A DNA stretch of 19,373 nucleotides from Pseudomonadota bacterium (GTDB taxonomy: Bacteria; Pseudomonadota; Alphaproteobacteria; Acetobacterales; Acetobacteraceae): positions 1-19,373 of the forward strand of contig JAKBCJ010000028.1 in NCBI GenBank assembly GCA_021807975.1. The letters run 5' to 3'. The notes beneath the pieces are model-generated. The model was not told the DNA's origin. It ran no database searches and worked only from the letters and a program-made list of their open reading frames with translations. Position numbers and translations under genes: made by a program. Shown piece by piece: positions 14,488-19,373 of this stretch; position 1 is the stretch's first letter; the number at the start of each line of letters is the position of its first letter.

Positions 14488-15739
14488 AACCCGCTTCCCG
14501 TCCGAGGCCGGCGATGCCGCGCCGCCATGCTTCGGCATGGACGCCGATGGCACCTTCTACACCTCGGAGTCCCAATACGGCCGACCCGCCGTGATGATTC
14601 TGCTCGGTTCCCAAGCAACCGCCGCCCTGCCCGCCATCCTGGCCGAACTGGCCCCATGCCAACCCCGGTTCGCCGACAGCGGCACGGACCTGTTCGTCAT
14701 CGTCGATGACAATCCAAGGTCTCTGCCGAACGCCGACATACTTTGGGCCAGTGCCAGAATAAGCGCCGCCGATGCCGGAGTAGCCGAACCGGCCGACGGA
14801 ACCCGCCACCCCACCGTCATCGCGGGCGAAGGCCCACCATCCACGCCTTTTCCTGAACCGGCACCGCGAGGCGCGCATGGCAAGCCGTCGCCCGCCATGA
14901 CGGTCTCTACCGGCCGTGAGCCCCTTCAAGCGGTTAGGTTGCCCCAGCCCCTTCCCATCCGAACGATCGACTGCGGCGGCTTCCTGGCCCGCTGCGGGGT
15001 CGGACCCGGCGACACCCGGGTGCTGATCCTGGACCGCAACCTTCGCATCGCCCTGCGCACCGATCCCGTCGGCCATCCCGCACTCGCCGCGGCCTGCCTC
15101 GCCTGCCTGGACTCGCTGCCGGCCGAAGCGCCCCGCGACATCCAGACACCGGCCCCGGCCATCATCCTGCCGAACCTGCTGGCGCCGTCGATGTGCCGGG
15201 AACTGATCGCCCTGTTCGAGTCCAGCCAGACCATCGATGGCTCCGTCGCCCGGGTCGATGCCGCCGGGCTGGCGGCCAACGTGGTCGATCATGACAAAAA
15301 GCACCGGCGCGATATGCTGCTGGAACCGGAAAGCCCGCTTCACGCCACTTTGCGTGATTTGCTGCTGGACCGCTGCGCGCCAGAGATCGCCAAGGCGTTC
15401 CAGGCCCGCGTCGCCTTCACCGACCGCATTCTGGTGGCGCGCTACGACGGACCCGGGGGCTTTTTCCGCCGCCACCGCGACAATACCGCCGCCCATGTGA
15501 CGTTCCGGGAGTTCGCGCTGTCCATCAACCTCAACGCCGGAGACTACCAGGGCGGCCATCTGCTGTTTCCAGAATACAACGACCACCGCTACGCCACTCC
15601 AACCGGCGGCGGAGTGATATTCTCCGCCGCCGCGCTGCATGAGGTCGCACCCGTCACCGCCGGCAGCCGCTACGTGCTGCTGACCTTTCTGCACGGCCAG
15701 CAGGCCGAACAGCGCCGGCTGGCCGATGCGGTGGAGTAA
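14477..15739 (+). CDS. redoxin-like / 2-oxoglutarate-Fe(II) dioxygenase (prolyl-4-hydroxylase type)
   Basis: 420 residues in two parts. Residues 15-220 have a thioredoxin/redoxin-like layout (YGRPAVMILLGSQATAALPAILAEL; DLFVIVDD; VLILDRNLRIALRTDP), but no peroxidatic Cys or CxxC is visible where the peroxiredoxin motif should be. A Pro-rich, poorly conserved stretch at about 105-155 interrupts it. The C-terminal part (about 225-410) is a double-stranded beta-helix dioxygenase: iron ligands H333 and D335 (RRHRDNT) and H388 (ALHEVAPV), with R398 to bind 2-oxoglutarate. INLNAGDYQGGHLLFPEY is typical of prolyl-4-hydroxylase relatives. It should hydroxylate a protein, peptide or small molecule in the cytosol. 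The ATG lies 11 bases before the end of the preceding gene, with AGGAG at 14462-14466, so the pair is probably translationally coupled. It ends three bases before the convergent hydrolase stop. Confidence 0.88.
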   Translation: MLDKTRFPSEAGDAAPPCFGMDADGTFYTSESQYGRPAVMILLGSQATAALPAILAELAPCQPRFADSGTDLFVIVDDNPRSLPNADILWASARISAADAGVAEPADGTRHPTVIAGEGPPSTPFPEPAPRGAHGKPSPAMTVSTGREPLQAVRLPQPLPIRTIDCGGFLARCGVGPGDTRVLILDRNLRIALRTDPVGHPALAAACLACLDSLPAEAPRDIQTPAPAIILPNLLAPSMCRELIALFESSQTIDGSVARVDAAGLAANVVDHDKKHRRDMLLEPESPLHATLRDLLLDRCAPEIAKAFQARVAFTDRILVARYDGPGGFFRRHRDNTAAHVTFREFALSINLNAGDYQGGHLLFPEYNDHRYATPTGGGVIFSAAALHEVAPVTAGSRYVLLTFLHGQQAEQRRLADAVE

Positions 15740-15742
15740 CGG

Positions 15743-16657
15743 CTATCCCAGCATGGACAGGAAGGTTTGCAGCGCCGGAATCACCGCTTCCGGCGCGTCT
15801 TCCTGGATGTAATGGCCCGCCCCGGGCACCCGGATAACCGGCGCCTTCGGCCAGAGCCCGGCGAAATCCGCCAGCGCCAATGCCGGCGGTATCGCCCTGT
15901 CCAGCATTCCCTCGATCATCAGCGCCGGCTTGTCGCGCAGGGCCGGCACACCCGCCGCACCCTCTTTGACGAAATCCCGTATCCGCCCCAGCGCCAGATC
16001 GAGCGGGAACGCGACCGCCCCCTGACACTCCGCCGGTGTCTGAAACGGCGCCGCATACGCCCGGATGAACGTCGGATCGACCCGGTCCAGCCGCTCCAGC
16101 CCCACGATCTGCATCACCGACAGGATGCAGGAACCGAGTTGCGACAGCACCGCCTCGGTCCGGCCCGTTTCCAGCCCGTCGCGGATCCAGCGGAACCACG
16201 GGGTCTCGATCGGATTCGGCAGATCCCGGCGCCCGGCGGTGCCATACCCGACGACGGTATTCATCAGCACCAGGCTGTGGACGCGTTCGGGATGCCGCAC
16301 CGCATAGCCCACCCCGATCGGGCCGCCCCAGTCCTGCATCACGAGCGTAATGTCGCGCAGGTCCAGCGCGTCGATCAGCGCCGCCAGATTGGCGACATGC
16401 GTGCGCAGCGTGTATTCGCGGGCGGCCGGCGTTTCGCTTTTGCCGAACCCCATATGGTCGGGAACAATAACCCGATGCGTCGCCGCCAGGGTGGGAATGA
16501 ACCGCCGCCAGATATAGCCCCAGGTTGGTTGGCCATGCAGCAACAGCACCGGCCGGCCGGAGCCCTCATCGGCGTAATGCTGGCGGAACCCCGCCGCATC
16601 GGTGAAATGCGGGGCGAACGGCCAAGTGCCGTCGAATGTCTCATTTGCCTGTATCAT
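15743..16657 (-). CDS. haloalkane dehalogenase-like alpha/beta hydrolase
   Basis: 304 residues from ATG 16655-16657, which has GGAGGAG (16664-16670) six bases upstream; the frame extends further up but lacks family sequence. The alpha/beta-hydrolase landmarks are the oxyanion turn HGQPTWGY (41-48), DHMGFGKS (67-74), the nucleophile elbow VMQDWGG with D109 followed by W110, a likely catalytic acid D253 (EGMLDRAIPP) and H282 (GAGHYIQED). An aspartate nucleophile followed by Trp, and HGxPTW, point to the haloalkane dehalogenase/epoxide hydrolase group. The halide-stabilising residue after HG, Asn or Glu in characterised dehalogenases, is Q43 here, so dehalogenase activity is uncertain. No signal peptide is present. 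It is convergent with the dioxygenase, with a 3-base gap. Confidence 0.85.
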   Translation of the reverse strand: MIQANETFDGTWPFAPHFTDAAGFRQHYADEGSGRPVLLLHGQPTWGYIWRRFIPTLAATHRVIVPDHMGFGKSETPAAREYTLRTHVANLAALIDALDLRDITLVMQDWGGPIGVGYAVRHPERVHSLVLMNTVVGYGTAGRRDLPNPIETPWFRWIRDGLETGRTEAVLSQLGSCILSVMQIVGLERLDRVDPTFIRAYAAPFQTPAECQGAVAFPLDLALGRIRDFVKEGAAGVPALRDKPALMIEGMLDRAIPPALALADFAGLWPKAPVIRVPGAGHYIQEDAPEAVIPALQTFLSMLG

Positions 16658-17038
16658 ACTGCTCTCCTCCCACGCTGCCCGCGTCAACCAATGCCGCCCG
16701 GGGCGGTTCGGCGGAAGCCGTTGCCGCGATAAGCCCGGGCCGATCCTCGCGAACCGTACAGGGGGCAATGCCCGCTGATCAGGCCGGAAGGCGCGATGAC
16801 GGCGGCTTCCCGGGGATTATCGCCGGAGTGTGGGGATCGCGTCCATGGGATGACAGCCTCCGTGATCCGAACGGCGGCCGGGTACTGGCCTGGCGGCGTT
16901 ATGCGGTTCGATCCGTGGCGTGCCACGCACGACGCGGGACCAAAGCTCGCTCTCCTTTGGCGGGCCGTCCGGTTTGCCCGCATTAAAACCCCCGGCCCCA
17001 ATCGTGGACGGCCCGGCATCGTTAGCGTCCGCAAATTC

Positions 17039-17067
17039 TTGACATTTTTCCTATATCCGGCTAGAAT
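17039..17067 (+). promoter_or_regulatory. near-consensus sigma70 promoter
   Basis: TTGACA (17039-17044), a perfect -35 hexamer, is followed after exactly 17 bases by TAGAAT (17062-17067), one base from the -10 consensus. The spacer is AT-rich. Transcription would start near 17074 and run toward the helicase gene at 17325. Confidence 0.75.
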
Positions 17068-17083
17068 GTTGAATTTGGGACAC

Positions 17084-17173
17084 ATGAGCATCGACCGAAC
17101 CTGCCAGAGGCAACCAACCCGATGGTATCAAATCAGATACAAAGTCCCATACGTCGGACAACGAGACGCCTGA
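17084..17173 (+). CDS. possible 29-residue leader peptide
   Basis: ATG at 17084 opens a 29-codon frame ending in TGA at 17171-17173, just downstream of the strong promoter and upstream of the helicase gene. The product is basic and polar (MSIDRTCQRQPTRWYQIRY...), with no membrane segment. A weak GGGA lies upstream. No family is recognised. It may be a regulatory leader, a small protein, or simply non-coding. Confidence 0.25.
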   Translation: MSIDRTCQRQPTRWYQIRYKVPYVGQRDA

Positions 17174-17324
17174 GAGACATCCACCCCCGGGGGCGCGAGC
17201 CCCGTCGTGCCCCTTCTTCGGACTAAACCCCGACACGCCACCGTAAAGGCAGCGGATCGCGGAACGCACCGACCCGGGGACAAAATTCCGCCACTGGCCA
17301 CGACTCGATACCGGCACGCATCCT

Positions 17325-19373
17325 ATGTATATGCATATCGTGCCCATCGCCCCTGACATCGATCCGACCCTAGCCATCCGCGACGGCGATATTCGGCGGT
17401 TTTTCCCGCCCAATACGTTCAACGCCGGCCGTTCATACGAGCAGCGCGGCCGCGTCCAGGATCTTGATATCGCTGAGCGGGGGGCCGTGATCAGGGCCAC
17501 GACCCAGGGGACGCGGCCCGATCCTTACGTCCAAAGTCTGAAAATCTCCCACTCGCCGACCAACGGAATCCGCATCGCGGGCGCCTGTTCCTGCCCGGTG
17601 GGACGCGGCTGCAAGCACCTTGCCGCTGTCCTGATCGCCGCCCAGCGGAAAGAGATGCACGTTCCGCGGCAACAACAGACGCTGTTCCCCAAATCCCCTG
17701 CCCCGGCCGTCCTGCCAACCCAGATTCAGACCTGGCTGGCCGATTTCGACAAGGACGAGGACGACGAACCGACCGAGGACTACCCAGCGGCCATCCGCAC
17801 CCGGGTGTTCTACGTGCTGGACGCCGCGCCGCTGTCGGGCAGCGTGCCGCAACTGCGGATCGATCCGATGACGGTCACGCTGCGCAAGGACAACAGCCCC
17901 GGAACGATCAAGCGGTATGCGCCGCATCAAGTTCAAACACCGGCCAAATATATCCGCCCGTCCGACCTGGTGATCCTCAGCAGGCTGGCCCGCCGCGCGG
18001 CTTATGGCGGCCCGACCCCGGACGACGATCCCGCCGACACGCTGCGCCGCATCCTCGCGACAGGCCGCGCCCGGTGGGGCAGCGCCGAGGGGCCGGCATT
18101 GGCCCCGGGGCCGCAGCGGCAGGGACAGATCGCCTGGATCACCCGCCCCGATGCGTCCCAACAGGCCGCCCTGGCCTTGGACGAAGGCCTGACCGGCGTT
18201 CGCATTCCGGAACCCTGGTATGCCGATCCGGCCGCCGGAACCATGGGTCCCATCGGTTTCGACCTGTCGCGGCGGATGGTGACCCGGCTGCTGAACGCGC
18301 CGTCCATCCCGCCCGAAGCGGCGGCGGAGGTGCGCGAGCAGCTCTCGAAACGGATGCCGGCGGCGAAAATGCCCGTCCCCGCCGAACTGCGGCCGCCGGA
18401 GCCGGTGCATGGACCGATGCACCCGCATCTGCGGCTGATCAGTGGCACCCTGCCCAGCGATCCGAGCCACGGCCGCGGTTCGTCCCGCGTGCTGGGGCGC
18501 GGCCTGTACGCGGTGCCTCTGGTCCGGCTGTCCTATCGGTATGGCCCGATCGACGTCCCCCGCAGCGTCAGGCCGCAACCCCGTATAACGGTGCGCGATG
18601 GCAATCTGTATGAAGTGGAGCGCGACCTTGCCGCCGAGGGACGCGCCCTGGCCGACCTGACCGGGCTAGGGTTCGTTTCGGTACATGACGTTGTGCCAGT
18701 ATATTACCAGCACGCCCACACCGACGACTTCGCCCTGCGGGAGTATGGAGCGAACCCAACTTGGCTGCAAATCGTGACCGAGGACGTACCCCGGCTGCGG
18801 CAGGACGGCTGGACGGTCGAAATCGACGAGGACTTCCCCGTTCAGGTCCTGTCCGCCGATGACGATATCGCCGCCGAACTGATCGAAGGATCGGGCATCG
18901 ACTGGCTGGAACTGCATCTGGGTGTCACCGTCGATGGTCAGCAGGTCGATCTGGTGCCCGCCATTGTCCGCCTGATTGCTCGGCCCGAGGCGGCTGCCCT
19001 GATCGAAGGCCCCGACGACAAGCCGTTCGTGCTGCCGCTGCTGGACGGGCGGTTGCTGTCGCTGCCGATGTCGCGCATCCGGCCCACCTTGCAGGCATTG
19101 CTGGAACTATGGGCCGGCGGCGGGATTGACGCCGAGTCCGGCAAGATCGGCTTCAGCCGGCTGGACGCCGCCGATCTGGCGGGGTTGGAGGAACGCACCG
19201 GCCTGATCTGGCGCGGTGGCGAGGCGCTGCGGGACCTGGGCCGCGCGCTGCGCCAGTCCGGCGGCATCCCCAAGGCGGTAGTGCCGGATACCTTCCTGGC
19301 AACGCTGCGGCCCTATCAAAGCCAGGGCGTCGATTGGCTGCAATTCCTGGGTTCGGCGGGGCTGGGCGGCGTG
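17325..19373 (+). CDS. SWIM zinc-finger SNF2/DEAD-like helicase, partial (C-terminus beyond right edge)
   Basis: An open frame of 683 codons from ATG 17325 to the window end; the preceding in-frame stop is TAA at 17244 and no other start codon lies between. The N-terminal SWIM-type zinc finger is C88-S-C90-PVGRG-C96-K-H98 (CxCx5CxH), a DNA- or protein-binding element. A long, moderately acidic middle region follows (about 120-650). The last residues, TLRPYQSQGVDWLQFLGSAGLGGV, are the Q-motif-like opening of an SNF2 ATPase domain; the Walker A segment would lie just past the edge. SWIM-SNF2 proteins are ATP-dependent DNA translocases thought to act in repair, transcription recycling or, in some contexts, phage defence; the role here is not determined. 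ATG 17331 is an alternative start; neither has a strong ribosome site. A strong promoter lies at 17039-17067. Confidence 0.9.
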   Translation, partial: MYMHIVPIAPDIDPTLAIRDGDIRRFFPPNTFNAGRSYEQRGRVQDLDIAERGAVIRATTQGTRPDPYVQSLKISHSPTNGIRIAGACSCPVGRGCKHLAAVLIAAQRKEMHVPRQQQTLFPKSPAPAVLPTQIQTWLADFDKDEDDEPTEDYPAAIRTRVFYVLDAAPLSGSVPQLRIDPMTVTLRKDNSPGTIKRYAPHQVQTPAKYIRPSDLVILSRLARRAAYGGPTPDDDPADTLRRILATGRARWGSAEGPALAPGPQRQGQIAWITRPDASQQAALALDEGLTGVRIPEPWYADPAAGTMGPIGFDLSRRMVTRLLNAPSIPPEAAAEVREQLSKRMPAAKMPVPAELRPPEPVHGPMHPHLRLISGTLPSDPSHGRGSSRVLGRGLYAVPLVRLSYRYGPIDVPRSVRPQPRITVRDGNLYEVERDLAAEGRALADLTGLGFVSVHDVVPVYYQHAHTDDFALREYGANPTWLQIVTEDVPRLRQDGWTVEIDEDFPVQVLSADDDIAAELIEGSGIDWLELHLGVTVDGQQVDLVPAIVRLIARPEAAALIEGPDDKPFVLPLLDGRLLSLPMSRIRPTLQALLELWAGGGIDAESGKIGFSRLDAADLAGLEERTGLIWRGGEALRDLGRALRQSGGIPKAVVPDTFLATLRPYQSQGVDWLQFLGSAGLGGV

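Larger units (their letters stand above)
16658..17324. other. 667-base region with no confident gene; promoter and leader for the helicase
   Basis: The left part (16658-17038) is GC-rich, and its frames resemble no protein family. From about 17030 the base composition becomes AT-richer and contains a near-consensus promoter, followed by about 250 bases of presumed leader. A 29-codon frame (17084-17173) starts 17 bases after the -10 element, and a small GC hairpin with a GCGA loop lies at 17190-17203. No tRNA, small RNA family or riboswitch is recognisable. Confidence 0.5.

Noticed and set aside
14270..15694. 474-codon minus-strand frame opposite the dioxygenase
   Set aside because: It mirrors the codon structure of the well-supported plus-strand dioxygenase and FkbH-like genes and resembles no protein family; typical antisense openness in GC-rich DNA.
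16684..17091. 135-codon minus-strand frame in the gene-poor region
   Set aside because: Arg/Gly/Pro-rich translation with no family similarity; it begins inside the strong plus-strand promoter region and has no ribosome site.
17190..17203. GGGGC-GCGA-GCCCC hairpin as a riboswitch or terminator
   Set aside because: Only a 5-base stem with no T-run and no further conserved architecture; mentioned in the leader description only.
17433..18578. 381-codon minus-strand frame opposite the helicase
   Set aside because: The plus strand carries an unbroken 683-codon frame with a SWIM finger and an SNF2 opening; the minus frame has no recognisable domain.
1..19373. CRISPR arrays, tRNA/rRNA genes, insertion sequences, prophage
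   Set aside because: No regularly spaced repeats, no cloverleaf or rRNA signatures, no transposase, integrase or phage structural genes were found on either strand.

Overview
The window reads as chromosomal DNA from a GC-rich alphaproteobacterium, most plausibly a Rhodospirillales/Acetobacteraceae-type organism. The supporting signs are a moeA-lexA pair, a lexA promoter with the direct-repeat SOS box GTTC-N7-GTTC typical of Alphaproteobacteria, and two perfect matches to the alphaproteobacterial CtrA box (TTAA-N7-TTAAC). I see no rRNA, tRNA, CRISPR array, insertion sequence or phage gene. The family placement is an inference; no marker gene for exact taxonomy is present.

Layout, left to right. 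(1) 1-1587: two minus-strand genes for exported proteins, a Ser/Thr/Gly-rich secreted protein cut by the left edge and a periplasmic parvulin-type foldase. (2) 1726-7094: catabolic-looking genes, namely an enolase-superfamily (mandelate racemase type) enzyme, an FkbM-type methyltransferase, a short-chain dehydrogenase and a single-chain ADP-forming acyl-CoA synthetase. (3) 7305-9379: lexA and moeA on the minus strand, separated from the CoA ligase by a very strong hairpin. (4) 9480-11517: a LacI-family regulator divergent from an LLM-class flavin-dependent oxidoreductase. (5) 11573-12124: a ribosome hibernation factor fused to a cold-shock domain. (6) 12316-15739: a two-gene, overlapping operon encoding a multidomain FkbH-like HAD protein and a redoxin/2-oxoglutarate-Fe(II) dioxygenase. 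(7) 15743-16657: a haloalkane-dehalogenase-like hydrolase. (8) 16658-17324: a gene-poor stretch with a near-consensus sigma70 promoter, leading into a SWIM-zinc-finger SNF2-type helicase cut by the right edge.

The most interesting unit is the 12316-15739 operon. It joins an FkbH-like HAD-IIIC core, an SGNH-like region and a GNAT-like tail with an N-terminal segment that resembles peptide-binding winged-helix (PqqD/RRE-like) domains, and it is translationally coupled to a redoxin-2OG dioxygenase of the prolyl-4-hydroxylase type. A perfect CtrA box lies about 50 bases upstream of it. A second perfect box lies at a similar distance upstream of the FkbM methyltransferase 8.5 kb away. This suggests a cell-cycle- or motility-linked programme for modifying a protein, peptide or surface glycan; the substrate is not visible in the window.

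Most other genes are single transcription units in alternating orientation, with convergent ends very close (4-base overlap at 2817-2820, 3-base gap at 15740-15742) or separated by hairpin terminators.
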